Assembly (NCBI GenBank): GCA_905221605.1
Contig: CAJNDS010000247.1
Location: 810,638-872,637 of the forward strand
Direction of reading: 5' to 3'
DNA: 62,000 bases
DNA from: Symbiodinium natans
Taxonomy: Eukaryota; Sar; Dinophyceae; Suessiales; Symbiodiniaceae
Each line of letters opens with the position of its first letter. Within the stretch, counting starts at the first letter, position 1. Below the pieces are notes generated by a model. The model did no database searches. It worked only from the letters and a program-made list of their open reading frames with translations, and was not told the origin of the DNA. This document shows positions 1 through 9,804 of the stretch, piece by piece. Both the position numbers and the translations under genes were made by a program.

Positions 1-470
1 TCAGAAACACCGTGGAGGTTGCATGGCCACACTGGAAGTGTGCATGTACAGTTTTCACGTTCGCAAACACCATGGAGGTGTTCATGTTCAGAAACACTGC
101 GGAGGTGCATGGCCACACTGTGGAAGTGTGCATGTACAGTTTTCACGTTCGCAAACACCGTGGAGGTGTTCATGTGCATGATCGTCAGCACCTTACTCAG
201 CCAATAGTTGAACATTAGACGCGCGGGCGCGCGCGCGCGCGCGCGTGTGCACGCATGTCGAGTGCAAACACCGTGGAGGTGTTCATGTTCAGAAACACCG
301 TGGAGGTGCATGGCCACACTGTGGAAGTGTGCATGTACAGTTTTCACGTTCGCAAACACCGTGGAGGTGTTCATGTGCATGATCGTCAGCACCTTACTCA
401 GCCAATAGTTGAACATTAGACGCGCGGGCGCGCGCGCGCGCGTGTGCGCGCATGTCGAGTGCCATGTTAT
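1..470. repeat. tandem repeat, period about 201 bp
   Basis: Two near-identical units follow one another. The string GAACATTAGACGCGCGGGC recurs at about 210 and 411, giving a period of 201 bp. Each unit holds shorter internal repeats (AAACACCGTGGAGGTG and a CACACTG..AAGTGTGCATGTACAG block) and ends in a (GC)n run. Open frames here only reflect the repeat. Confidence 0.85.
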
Positions 471-510
471 GGAGTTATGCCAGCATCCTTCGAAATCCTG
501 CCGCCCGAAA
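451..510. repeat. 60-bp segment repeated at 1,043-1,102
   Basis: The stretch from TGTCGAGTGCCATG to CTGCCGCCCGAAA occurs again at 1,043-1,102 with only a few changes. It marks a segmental copy 592 bp downstream. No function is visible. Confidence 0.8.
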
Positions 511-539
511 TGGGCGGGCATGTACGGCGCCCTTTAAAG

Positions 540-1015
540 TCAGCTGAAAGAGCTATGGGACCAGGGTCCAGGGGCATGGGGTCATGGGACCATGGACCCT
601 GAGGCCAAGACCATGGGTCCATGGGTCCATGGGCCATGGGGTCAGGGGAGTCATGGGCGGGCCATAAAAGTCAGCTGAAAGAGCAATGGGACCATGGGGC
701 CAGGAGCCATGGGTCTATGGGGGGCCATGGGGGTCGAGGGGCATGGGGCCAGGGGAGCCATGGGCGGGTGGGCGGAGCGGGCTTGTTCAGAGTCATGGGT
801 AAGGCCATACGAAATCGGGGCCATGGGGGTTGGGAGCCATGGGCGGGGTGGGCATGCACTGACAGCTAGCTGGCCAGACGGGTCCATGGGGCGAGGCGGA
901 GCGGGTGGGAAGAGCGGAGCGGAGGGGGCGGAGCACAAAGTCAGCTGAAAGAGCTAGAGCTATACGGGGCCAGAGCCATGCGTCCATGGGCCATGGGGCC
1001 AGGGAAGCCCGCGCG
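540..1015. repeat. CATGGG-rich degenerate minisatellite
   Basis: This stretch is full of CCATGGG, GGGGCCA and AGTCAGCTGAAAGAGC copies in imperfect tandem order. AGTCAGCTGAAAGAGC occurs near 539, 670 and 940. Frames in both strands are open only because the repeat lacks stops. Confidence 0.7.
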
Positions 1016-1102
1016 TGCGGGAACTGGTGCGTTTTCCGCGCGCTTGTCGAGTGCCATGTTATGGAGTTATGCCAGCGTCCTTCGAAATCCTGCCGCCCGA
1101 AA

Positions 1103-1640
1103 CCCTTTCCGGAGCCACTGATGCTGCTGATGCTCGCCCCCCGGGTCCCCAAAGAAAAAACGATGCCTCGATGATGCGCACCCTGGCCCCCCGCCCGGCC
1201 GCGCATCATGAGCATCAGCGGCTCCGGCCTCCAGGCACGCATGGCTTATAGGGGCATATGCCGGCCTCAAAACGGAAATGTCCGTAACAGCACGAAAACC
1301 ACGGTATTTACAGCGATTTCTGTGTTTTCCAAGCTCTCAGCCGCATCCGAAACCCAAAACCCAACCCGCTGATGCTCATGATGCGCGCTCTTGTGGGGGT
1401 CCTTGGGGTGGCCAATGCCACCCAAAAAACATCAACAACGCGTATTTGGCCAAAGTTGAAAAAGAGAGTCGATGATGCTCTCCGGGGTCGTTTTTGGGAC
1501 CCCCCATGGGGCACCCAAAAAATGCGTCCAGGAGCCCAAATTCGGTGGGAAATAGCGCGTTTTTCGCGATAAAAATTGTACCTGAAACATGATGCCCTTC
1601 GGGAGCCGCATTTGGAGCCGGATGTTGGGGAGCCAACCGG
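1103..1640. repeat. GATGATGC repeats with an exact inverted pair
   Basis: A 21-bp string at 1,201-1,221 (core ATCATGAGCATCAGC) is the exact reverse complement of 1,366-1,386. Further CTGATGCT..GGGTCC blocks occur near 1,125 and 1,470. No gene is recognised in this part. Confidence 0.65.
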
Positions 1641-2574
1641 GTCAGCGGCTTAACCCCCCCCTGCTATAGCTAAAGCTAGGGCTGGCGCCTAACGGCGTCG
1701 GACCAGGGCGTGCCCGGATTTAAGATCCTCCGGCTCTAGCCGCCGACCCCGCTGGAGCATAGTTGAAAGGCTTAAAAGGGCTCGTCAGCTCAAAGGATGC
1801 CAAAAGTTGATTTGCTTGAGCCTCTGTGAAACGTTGGGGGGGGGGAGGGGGTAGCACCAATTCAAGCCCAACAAGAGGGGGGGCGGGTGGGGTAGGGGGG
1901 GTTAAGGGGGGGGGTCCCCATCACTTAGCCCAGCAACCGGGGTGGGGGGTAGGGGGGGGGGTGGGGGGGTAGGTGGGGTAGGTGGTGGGGGGGGGGTAGG
2001 GGGGTTTTTTCCCAAAGGACCCCTATGTCCTGTGCGAAACCGCCTATGGTCCGTGAGTTTATGCGGTGTGGGTGGCCTGGCCCTCCATGGAAAAGCTGCC
2101 CGGGTACCCCCCCCCTACCCCCCCCCCCCCGCGTTTTGGGGGAAAGAGGGAGGTTTTCACCTCCTTTTCCCGTCCAACACGCCGCCAGGGTCGGCTTTCC
2201 ACATGTACATATGATGCCTGGAAGCATGATCATTCAGACAAAGCCAGGCAATTCGCAGGCAGAGTGCCACTACATGGCATCCTATGGCTCAGCCACACGA
2301 ACGACAGAATGCTCCCCATCATGTTTTTGTTGCTTGAGACATCGTTCTATCCCTGCCTAGTATATCATCAAATGCTCGGTTGTGTTTTACCGATGTTTTG
2401 CATGCTTCCCCGTGGCGCTCTCTATACTTCGCGCTTGTGTACCTTAGTTTCTCTTGCTCCTCCTCTTCGAACCTGCATGAACGAGCACGTGGCAGCTCAG
2501 CAAGCGAACCAGGTCTGGAGGCACAAGCTTTGATCTCTTAATGTTGTTTCTTGCATCTGTTGCGCGATGATGAG
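1641..2574. other. no recognised gene; G and C tracts
   Basis: From about 1,830 to 2,010 the + strand carries many runs of 6-12 G, and 2,103-2,131 carries long C runs. The G runs could form quadruplex structures. After 2,140 the sequence is ordinary, with open frames whose coding status I cannot support. Confidence 0.5.
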
Positions 2575-2575
2575 T

Positions 2576-2690
2576 CTACGGCTCTTGCCATCCTATTGTT
2601 CCCTTATGGTCCCGTTATATTTATACTATAATATTATAATACCCCCCCCCAAAAAAAAAATCTAATTATTCAGGCCCCTATATTATTCAG
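2576..2690 (+). mobile_element. family A inverted-repeat intron element, copy A1
   Basis: This copy shares the body and right end of family A: a TTCCCTTATGGTCC block, an AT-rich centre with CCCCCCCAAAA, then TCTAATTATT and a GGCCCCTATA terminus. Its left terminus is decayed. The right end runs into TTATTCAG at 2,690, which serves as the 3' splice site of the following coding piece. Confidence 0.6.
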
Positions 2691-3238
2691 CAAGCGGCCC
2701 TGCAAGGTTCTTTGGCTTGCCGCCACCGCCATGAGCGTGTTCTTGCGCTTGAATGAGCACTGCCGCAGATTTTCCTGCGATGTGGAGATGTTTGCGGCAG
2801 CTATGGCTCCACATGTTTGAGTTCTTGGCGTGGTGAATCCTTTCACTTGAGCACTCGGGGGTGAGGGGTGGGTGGGGGCGTGTTGTTTCAGCGTAGGGCG
2901 TAGGGCCCTTTTTTTCTGAGGACCCCTATGACGTCAATCTTGTCATTGAGTGGACCAAGAGGTCAAACGATAGGGACATGGAGACCCCGAATGTGAAAGC
3001 CCACGTCAGCCAGGGAATGCCTCATGTTGGGAAGCCCTGCCGAGTTTGAGTTTCATTGCAAGCATTGTGCAGGGACAGCGAATGTAAAATCAAATCAACA
3101 AAGAGTATGTCAGCGAGCGCCTCGCGGCTACCAACTTTTTCCCCCAAGCTTCGTGAATGCACAGACTCGTCGGCTTTGGATGCTCAGCCAGAGATGGGAC
3201 AGCAAATTGCAACCACCAAACTCACTGTAAAAGCCTAA
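2691..3238 (+). CDS. candidate multi-exon gene, unknown product
   Basis: Three coding pieces fit together: 2,691-2,814, 2,921-3,033 and 3,073-3,238 (TAA). The first begins right after inverted-repeat element A1. The junction 2,814|2,921 is phase 0 with a GT donor and a TTCTGAG|G acceptor. The second junction would use a GC donor and an unusually short 39-nt intron, so it is less certain. The peptide includes NLVIEWTKRSNDRDM and ends LTVKA. Third codon positions of the first two pieces are about 70 percent G or C. The 5' end is unknown and I recognise no family. Confidence 0.45.
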
Positions 3239-3313
3239 ACCCTAAAACCTAAACCCACTTGCAGAGATTCCTTTGGCGCCCTTCCGCTCAGGTAGCCATC
3301 TTCGCTATCTTAG

Positions 3314-3611
3314 GCTTCTGCATACCGCATGCTGACCTATACGAGCATAGCCCTTCGGCAGCATGACTCTGCAGGGGCAGTAAAGAGGTTGGGCCATGTG
3401 TTCAAACCAGAGGATCCGTTTAGAGTACTGTGGAATGTAGGTGTGGGGCAAGAGTTTCAAGCCAAGAAGTGCATGGCGCGGGCTGGGAATGCTGGAAGAT
3501 CCAGGTTGCACTGCCTTTTGCGCGCGGATTGCCCTTAACCCAACAACCCTCAACCTGGACAAGCAGAAACATCCCGCGACCCCGTGGTATGACATTTCGC
3601 CGATGACTTAG
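3314..3611 (+). CDS. candidate gene fragment, unknown product
   Basis: A piece starts after TCTTAG|G at 3,314 and stays open past 3,500, with the peptide AVKRLGHVFKPEDPFR. A terminal piece starts after GGACAAG at 3,564 and ends in TAG at 3,609, with KHPATPWYDISPMT. The donor of the first piece is not fixed. Telomere-like CCTAAACCC lies just upstream at about 3,235-3,255. The product is unrecognised. Confidence 0.35.
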
Positions 3612-3690
3612 ATACAGCTGAGGACTGATGTCGAGTAGGATGGAAAAAGTTTGGTACTGGCATGTGTATGAGATAGTTAACGGTTAAACG

Positions 3691-4378
3691 ATGAAAATCC
3701 GCTTCATGCGGCGAGGGTCTGACAAGGTGTGGATGCTGGAACTCTTCGCACGAGAAGATGATTCGGGGGGGATAAGGTTTCGACCACGGGAAAGAATGTT
3801 TTTTTGAGGCAAGGACCAAGTTAGATGTACGCAAGATAAATTGCATTCGACTTGATAATATGCAAATTGAGAAGCAGCCTGTTGTGTTAAACAGTGACGA
3901 ATGCTTTTGTGTCAGACAGGTGGGTGGGAGGGTGCGAGGTGCCAAATAATGGAACTGAGGCCTCATTTGACATTTGATGACTTGAAACCCAGCCGTAAGA
4001 TTTGGGTTTAAGGCTTAGGGCCTTAGGGTTTAGGGTGTAGCGTTTAGGGTAGACTCGGTTCTTGGCTGGGCGACAGCTAGGGCGGAGCTGTTTGATGAAC
4101 AAGGTGTTGCTCAATAGGATCAGGTGACAGATGTGAATCGTCCGCCATTGCCAAGAGACTGTTCCTTTTTGAGGGCGGGCTCGGAAGGATATTGGGGACT
4201 GCTAAGGTTCGTTGACCTGAATGCAGGTGATACTCCTGCTTTCATGGGGTCGGGCTTCACGAATCTGAACAAGCACGGAGCACTACATGTAGCTAAAGGT
4301 CCTTCAGAGGCACGCTGGGTATGCTTCATGCAACAAGTCGGGCCCACTGTGCCGCCACATGCAGCTTCATTCGTTTGA
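3691..4378 (+). CDS. candidate three-exon gene, unknown product
   Basis: The model is an ATG at 3,691, exon 1 to 3,726 (AAG|GTGTGG donor), exon 2 at 3,809-3,919 (TTTTGAG|G acceptor, CAG|GTGGGT donor) and exon 3 at 4,124-4,378 (GATCAG|G, TGA). All junctions are phase 0, giving about 132 residues. Exon 2 reads KLDVRKINCIRLDNMQ. The 204-nt second intron contains TTTAGGG-like repeats. Exon 1 is the weakest part, because reading on past 3,726 is also open for 26 codons. Confidence 0.4.
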
Positions 4379-4883
4379 AAAGGCACCGGCTCCGAAACAG
4401 CTCAAGCAAGTGTATCTGCGAGGAGGAAGCTGGGAGAGAAAACAAACTGCACACCCAAAGCAAACGGAAACAAATCCTAGAGGAGTTCTCCATTTGAGTC
4501 TAGCTCAGCCTAGTCCCCAAAATCATGAGCCCGAGTTTGACTGATGATCTGCTTGAAGATTCTTACATCACGAAGAGCAGAATTTAGGCGACGGCAAGTC
4601 ATCATTGAATGGTAAGACTTGAAGCGCTAAACCCTATAAAGCCTGCATCACAAAACCAAAGTCCCTCCACAACCTAGGTTTCGATGTGCATGCTCCCTGG
4701 CCTGAAAGGGTGGGTCTTTGGGGTATAGCGTGTTGGGTTGTCAGACCCTGAACCCTAGACCTTAAGCCCCTTTTGGACCTTGACTCTGTTTGTTTTGCGC
4801 GCTTGTGCTGCCTGTTCCTTGTTTCCTTGTCTCCCCGGCCGGGAGCGACTGGACATGGCTCTGCTACAGATCTGCTGTAGCAG
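4379..4883. other. no supported gene
   Basis: I see isolated telomere-like words such as CTAAACCCTATAAAGCC near 4,625 and AACCCTAGACC near 4,750. Several 30-100 codon open frames exist on both strands, without splice or composition support. Confidence 0.4.
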
Positions 4884-5496
4884 ATGGTGACAGTTCGGAG
4901 TGCTAGATTGGGGAGCGGCTTCCGGCTCCAGTTCCGCACGCAGCGTGCGTAGGCTGAGGGTGGTTTAGAGACCCAAGACCGAGGAGATCATGGCAGCGAC
5001 GTTCGAACCGGTCGCTCTGGCACTATCAGCGTCAGCACTGCCATTGCGGTGCTCCAGGCCAAGCCCCACTCCGGGAAACCAGGGGCTCAAACTTCTTTAA
5101 GGTTTAGGGTTTAGGGTAGCTTGACGATGGGGCTTGGCTTTGCATCAGTCAGCTGAGAGTCAGCTGACAGTCAACTGACAGTCAGCTGACAGTCAGCTGA
5201 CAGCTGCAAAGGCTAAAGGCTGGGTGTTCTGCTTTGGTTGTTTGGACCCTGAAAAGAGAGGACATTGCTGTCGGAGGTCTGGATTTTCGGATGGAAAACC
5301 TGCCATCTGTCGAATGTTCAGAGGTGAGGCAGGCACTCGGTTTTCTTGGTTGCGCGGCGCTTATGGGTTTATCGGTCTTGGGGTATAGTATTAAAACCCT
5401 GAACCCGGTCGACGCCCTAAACCCTGAACCCTACCCAGACAGCCGCTTCGCAGTCGTGCGCACGGAAAGAACATCGAATCCATTTTGAAGCAGTAG
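4884..5496 (+). CDS. candidate gene, frame interrupted by one TAG
   Basis: An ATG at 4,884 opens MVTVRSARLGSGF and meets TAG at 4,950. The same frame then stays open to the AG|GTTTAGGG donor-like site at about 5,100. Two further pieces are better supported: 5,261-5,323 (GAGAG|G acceptor, GAG|GTGAGG donor) and 5,443-5,496 (CAGACAG acceptor, TAG stop), joined in phase 0 across a 119-nt intron that contains CCCTAAA-like DNA. Whether the first part belongs to the same gene is unclear. The product is unknown. Confidence 0.35.
5148..5207. repeat. 11-bp tandem repeat
   Basis: The unit TCAGCTGACAG repeats about five times with single changes. It lies between the candidate coding pieces of the flanking gene, so it is probably intronic. 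Confidence 0.85.
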
Positions 5497-5602
5497 CTGT
5501 GCAGTACAGGGTGAGGGTTTAGAGTTTGCGGTTGTAGGGGCTTATTGAATCGGAATGTTCTTCAAGGGCAATATACACAAAATGCATAGCCATTGACCGT
5601 AA

Positions 5603-6032
5603 GGGGATATTGGGCCATGCTCGAGGCGCGATACTTCGTGCCTTAAGCAGGTTCCTCCTTGTCGTGTTCTCATACAGCGCGTCCTTCCTGATCCGGTATA
5701 TCCTGACCAAGCAAGCTGGCTTCAAGGGCCTGGCTTCAGGGCCCTGTGGGTCAGGCTTGTAGGCTCACAGCTTTATTTTGCCCCAAAACCCTGGCCGCTT
5801 GGCCGCCCGAGCCTGTAGTCTCGCTAAGACCTATTTGGCATGATAGTTGGTATTACCCCCTTACGCCACCAGCCCAACCTTGCTCTCACCCGGGCAGACC
5901 CTAAACTTCCCTATACCTTGAACCTGAAACCCTAAACCCCTAAGCCCCTCAACCCCAAGCCCTAAGCGTAGCCAGGAGACCCCGAAGCCCCCCGGTAGGA
6001 CACACACGGGAGAGGGTGAATCTACATCTTGA
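5603..6032 (+). CDS. candidate two-exon gene, unknown product
   Basis: An open stretch from about 5,603 to 5,740 reads CRVLIQRVLPDPVYP. A terminal exon follows at 5,976-6,032 (GTAGCCAG|G acceptor, TGA), reading ETPKPPGRTHTGEGE. The sequence between carries CCCTAAAC-like words and fits an intron. The donor is not pinned down and the start is unknown. Confidence 0.4.
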
Positions 6033-6091
6033 AGGTGTTCGGTGTTTACGGTTTAGGGTTTGGCATCCAGTTCGAACCCTTCTGTCACCCT

Positions 6092-6196
6092 AAACCCTAA
6101 ACCCTAAACCCTAAACCCTAAACCCTAAACCCTAAACCCTAAACCCTAAACCCTAAACCCTAAACCCTAAACCCTAAACCCTAAACCCTAAACTCA
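6092..6196 (-). repeat. interstitial telomere-type array (CCCTAAA)n
   Basis: About 14 uninterrupted CCCTAAA heptamers read on the + strand, i.e. TTTAGGG on the minus strand. This is the plant and dinoflagellate type telomere repeat, here inside the window rather than at a chromosome end. A shorter run follows at 6,343-6,372. Confidence 0.95.
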
Positions 6197-6580
6197 GATT
6201 CATGGGAAGAGCTTGGGGATGGGCTCCCAAGGTAAAGAGCTGGGCTGATTTCAGAGTTTGGGGCTGTATCTGTGGGGCTTCGAAACGCTTATCACAACCT
6301 CCGCGGGTAGGAGGGCCATTGGGGTTGAGGGTTTTTACCTTAACCCTAAACCCTAAACCCTGAACCCTAAACGTTTTAGGGTCGTACTGGTTTCGGGCGA
6401 CCTCGGGGCCTAAACTTCTACCTCCCTGAATCCCCGACGCCTTCTCACCTCTCTGAATTGATTCACATGGGGGTTTACGAAAGTTGGGGTACCTTACTCG
6501 GATCCTTTTTTTAGGGAATCCTACCATTTGGGGGTCTATATTAGGCGTCCCCTATTGTCGTAAACCCCCCACATCTGAAG

Positions 6581-6781
6581 GAATGCCGCTTACTTGGCAG
6601 ATGCCGCCTTGATATTCGTGATCCCCTTGTTTGCATCACAGCTGAAACTGGGGTTTAGGGTTTGGGGTTTAGGGTTTAGGGTTTAGGTTTTAGGGGTTTT
6701 TTTCTCATTCAGACAGCCACCGGGGCTAGCTTTCTGGCCGGGACGGCTTTGCATAGCAAGCTCGAGGCACTATTGAAATAG
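6581..6781 (+). CDS. terminal two exons of a small gene
   Basis: Exon 6,581-6,652 (CTGAAG|G acceptor) reads CRLDIRDPLVCITAE. Exon 6,713-6,781 (CTCATTCAG acceptor, TAG) reads ASFLAGTALHSKLEALL. They join in phase 0. The 60-nt intron between them is TTTAGGG-like repeat followed by a T run and CAG. A possible upstream piece lies at about 6,199-6,222 with an AAG|GTAAAG donor. No family is recognised. Confidence 0.5.
6653..6712 (+). repeat. 60-nt intron made of TTTAGGG-like repeat
   Basis: The intron begins GTTTAGGG at the exon edge, runs through five TTTAGGG-like units, then T7 and CTCATTCAG. Both flanking coding pieces are phase 0 at these borders. Confidence 0.5.
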
Positions 6782-7100
6782 AGTTGGGCCTGCAAAGGTG
6801 GAGGCCGAGCCATTCTTTAGGGTTTAGGGTTTAGGGTTTAGCATTGGACCAACTGCAAATGTCTTGAGATACGACAGATTGTCTGCTAGGAGTCTCGGGC
6901 TCGTTGATTACGAAATGGTGTTGGCATTGCGGTGTTTCAGAACAATCCTGAAATGTTGGATGCTGATTAGCTTCCCCTCAAAAAGTAGGTGTCCCGGAAT
7001 CGTGCCCGGGGGATCTTTGAAGGTTATGGCGGGAGTTGTGTATCAAGGGGTTCGGTTGTTATCAGCTCATGCGTCTTAACTTGGTGAAGCTTTAGCAAAG

Positions 7101-7858
7101 GCCAGCTCAGTTTCAGCAGCATTCACCCTGCAATTCCAGAATGCTTACAGCAAACTCAGAATGGTCGGAGTTGAAAAGATGTTGCAAAGTAGCCAGGGGT
7201 GGATGGCCACGGAGCTTACCCAACAGACGGAGTGCGACAGTCTCTGCGGCTTTGAATACTGTCATCAGCAGCAGCTTGAGCTTCCGAGTTCATCATCGAA
7301 GCTGGGAAGCCGTTCTTGTAGCATCCACACCCCGGGGTTCAGGGTTTAGGGTATAGGCTTTAGGTTTCAGGGTTTAGTGTTTACAGTTCAGGGTTGAGGG
7401 TTTAGCTTTCATAGGGCTTATGGCAGCCGACAATCTCAACGGCCGCGGAGGCATGCCTGTGCCTGATGCAGCGTGTGGCCTAGCTGCAGAGCAGATTGGA
7501 GTGCCCACTGTTAAGGTTTTGGGCTTGGGGTTTAGGGTTCAGAGGGTTAGGGTTTTTGAGGGGGGTGGAGGGGTGGGTCTACAGGATTGGGTTTTAGGGT
7601 TCAGGCCTCGGGGCAGGTTGTGGGTATCGGGGCCAAACCATGAATTTAGTTCCTCCGCCCCCCCCCCCCCCCCCCAAATTTTAGTTACACGGAACTAAGT
7701 CTTCGAATTTTGACGGGGAGGCTGTTTGCAGGATGGGGGTGCGGTTGGGCCTTAAAGAGCTCAAGCCCCTTCTTGACCCCGCGCGGAAGGATCGGCTCCT
7801 GCTGGAGGGCGTGGCGGCAGAGAAGCAGTTGGAGGCAGTTCGCGAGCGGTGGTGGTGA
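7101..7858 (+). CDS. candidate gene with C-terminal helical segment
   Basis: Exons are 7,101-7,317 (GCAAAG|G acceptor, GTAGCA donor), 7,415 to about 7,509 (TTTCATAG|G) and 7,732-7,858 (TTTGCAG|G, TGA). The first junction is phase 1 on both sides. The donor before the last exon is unresolved. The last exon has strongly G/C-rich third positions and reads GLKELKPLLDPARKDR then AAEKQLEAVRERWW, probably helical. Intron 7,318-7,414 is full of TTTAGGG variants. The product is unknown. Confidence 0.5.
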
Positions 7859-7909
7859 ACCAATCATTCGGGGTTCATCAAGTTTCTAAGGGGCTCTCTT
7901 CTAGAACAG

Positions 7910-8102
7910 GGACCCCAAAGGGACCATAAGATAGAGAACCTTGTGGCGACATGTCAACAAGTCATTGTATCCGCTGCTCGTGCCTGGCCCATAGGAGCCA
8001 GGTTTGCTAGGGAGTTTGGAGTCCCCCCCACAGGGCGTGTTTTTAAGTGTGCAAAGCAGGATGCCCCGGTGGGTCAGGCCGACGAGCCAGTTAATGGTTG
8101 GG
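7910..8102 (+). CDS. single recognised exon of an unknown gene
   Basis: The piece starts after CTAGAACAG|G and ends at TGGG|GTATCC (phase 1), 64 codons without a stop. It reads IENLVATCQQVIVSAARAWP and later GRVFKCAKQD. A T- and TTTTTG-rich intron-like stretch follows. The continuation is not found with confidence; a candidate acceptor GGAAG|G lies at 8,216. Confidence 0.45.
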
Positions 8103-8391
8103 GTATCCGCGTTTGTTTGTTTGTTTTTGTTTTTGTTTTTTTTGAAGTTTGAGGGTGGGCTTCCGAGGTTTCGGGACCAGGGCATGTGTTTTTGTTTGTG
8201 TTCCTTTTCTTGGAAGGCATTGAAGGTTGAGGGTTCAGTGTGACGTTCAGGGCTCCACACTCCACAGTTAGGATCCCTTACATCCCCTGCCCTTGACTAT
8301 ACGAGCCCATACACATACAGGTATAGATACAAAACACATGAATAATCAGTTATGTAGACTGTAGACATGTACGTATACATATCTTGCAGAC

Positions 8392-8867
8392 ATGCAAAAA
8401 GGGGGATCTCAAGAAGGGGCTCCAAACTAAACCCCAAACCCCAAACCCCAAACCCCAAACCCCAAACCCCAAACCCCAAACCCCAAACCCCAAACCCCAA
8501 ACCCCAAACCCCAAACCCCAAATCCTAAACCCTAAACCCTAAACCCTAAACCCTAGCAGAGTTGCTCAGAGGAGTGCATGGCCAAGATGGTCGCGCAAGA
8601 AGAGGAGGCCACGACTCAGCAGGTCGCAGCGCCCCTCGGCTTCGGGCAAGGCCACCGGATACAAATAAACACAGAGGTTTAGGGTTCAGGGGGTTCAGGG
8701 GGTTCAGGGGGTTCAGGGGGTTCAGGGGGTTCAGGGGGTTCAGGGGGTTCAGGGGGTCCAGGGGGTCCAGGGGGTCAGGGGTTTCAGGGCTTAGGGTTAG
8801 GGTCAATACCCTTCAGTTAAGGACAAAAGGATATTATAATTATGATAACGAACCCGAAGATATATAA
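8392..8867 (+). CDS. small acidic protein gene with telomere-repeat introns
   Basis: A full model of about 65 residues: ATG 8,392 (exon to 8,418), exon 8,557-8,676, exon 8,817-8,867 (TAA). Both junctions are phase 0. Exon 2 reads [19 protein letters not shown], has G/C-rich third positions, and is the best-supported part. The ATG follows TATCTTGCAG by two bases, which fits a spliced-leader acceptor (inference). Intron 1 has a GC donor and is (CCCCAAA)n/(CCCTAAA)n ending CCCTAG. Intron 2 starts GTTTAGGG and is (TTCAGGGGG)n. The third exon is AT-rich and less sure. Confidence 0.5.
8424..8553 (-). repeat. (CCCCAAA)n passing into (CCCTAAA)n
   Basis: About 14 CCCCAAA units are followed by four CCCTAAA units. 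The block fills the first intron of the 8,392-8,867 model and ends at the acceptor CCCTAG. Confidence 0.9.
8677..8816 (+). repeat. (GGTTCAGGG)n array, telomere-like variant
   Basis: The unit GGTTCAGGG recurs about ten times and passes into TCCAGGGGG and TTAGGG variants. It begins at the exon edge with GTTTAGGG and ends in CCCTTCAG, so it makes up the whole intron. Confidence 0.85.
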
Positions 8868-8996
8868 GGTAGTTTTTTTTAAATAAGCGGTACGGAGCTC
8901 TTTGGGTACTTCAGTCAGGATTGCGTTCGTACGGTTTCAGGGCTGTAGGGTTTAGCAGGAGCTTAAGTAGGGCGTGTATAGGGTTGATTGATTCAG

Positions 8997-9295
8997 GATG
9001 TTGCTAGGGTTCTGGGTTCAATTACCTTCTATGGTTTATGGCCTTCAGCAAGGTCTGGGGTTAGTGTTCAATTCGGGTGTATATGCATGTATATAATATA
9101 TGTATATATATATATATATATGAGGTATATATATATATATATATGTGTGTGGACTATCATGAAAGATTATGATGTTATATGAATGTGGGTGCATTTCTTT
9201 CAGCTGGGAGCGGGGTCCCTGTGCTGGACCCTGCGACCTTTTGATGCTCTTGGAATTTGTTTTGGGGGGGGCTTCTTCGAGCCCCACCGTCATTG

Positions 9296-9372
<77 letters not shown>

Positions 9373-9575
9373 CTATGTATATGTATATGTATATATATAC
9401 ATATATATCACCTTTTTATGTATGTACATATATGACATAATATGTGTATGTATTTATATATATATATACACACATAAAGTGCCACAAGCTCCGCACAGCC
9501 TGGTGGGCTTTGAAAGTTACTTTCCACGACCGTCTGCTGTTAGTTCTCCCTCCCAGCACACACCGCGGGCCTTGA
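8997..9575 (+). CDS. candidate three-exon gene with microsatellite introns
   Basis: Exons are 8,997-9,076 (GATTCAG|G), 9,204-9,294 (TTTCTTTCAG) and 9,489-9,575 (TGA). Phases match as 2/2 and 0/0. Exon 1 reads DVARVLGSITFYGLWP. Another frame of the third piece is open to 9,640 and cannot be excluded. Intron 1 starts GTGTATATG and intron 2 starts GTATGTATATG, so both microsatellites begin exactly at a donor. The product is unknown. Confidence 0.4.
9103..9145. repeat. TA-rich microsatellite in an intron
   Basis: Two (TA)n blocks are separated by GAGG and lie inside the intron-like stretch 9,077-9,203. Confidence 0.85.
9295..9398. repeat. (GTATAT)n microsatellite in an intron
   Basis: About 16 units of GTATAT start directly at the candidate donor 9,295. 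(TA)n and TATGTA words continue to 9,476 and the intron-like stretch ends at 9,488. Confidence 0.9.
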
Positions 9576-9804
9576 AGCGCCTTCCCGCCCAAAGAGTTGC
9601 AACAGAGTATGTGCTGAAACACATTCACCAGCCACGATGATGTCGATGTCACGAAGTTTTGCTGGATCACGGTAGAACTAAGCCCAAAGCAGAGCCCAGA
9701 AAAGAGAAGCCAGCTGGCCCAGGGCAGCTATGAGGTCGCTGCTGAGGCCCGCGGACACGCCTGAGAATTCAGTTTAGGGGCAGACGTGTTGAAGTAGAAC
9801 CACC

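Noticed and set aside
793-1242. 149-codon minus-strand frame
   Set aside because: It lies in CATGGG-type repeats, and its peptide is made of the repeat (PMAP-like units).
6092-6196. A true chromosome end
   Set aside because: Non-telomeric, gene-bearing DNA continues on both sides and similar arrays in both orientations occur all along the window.
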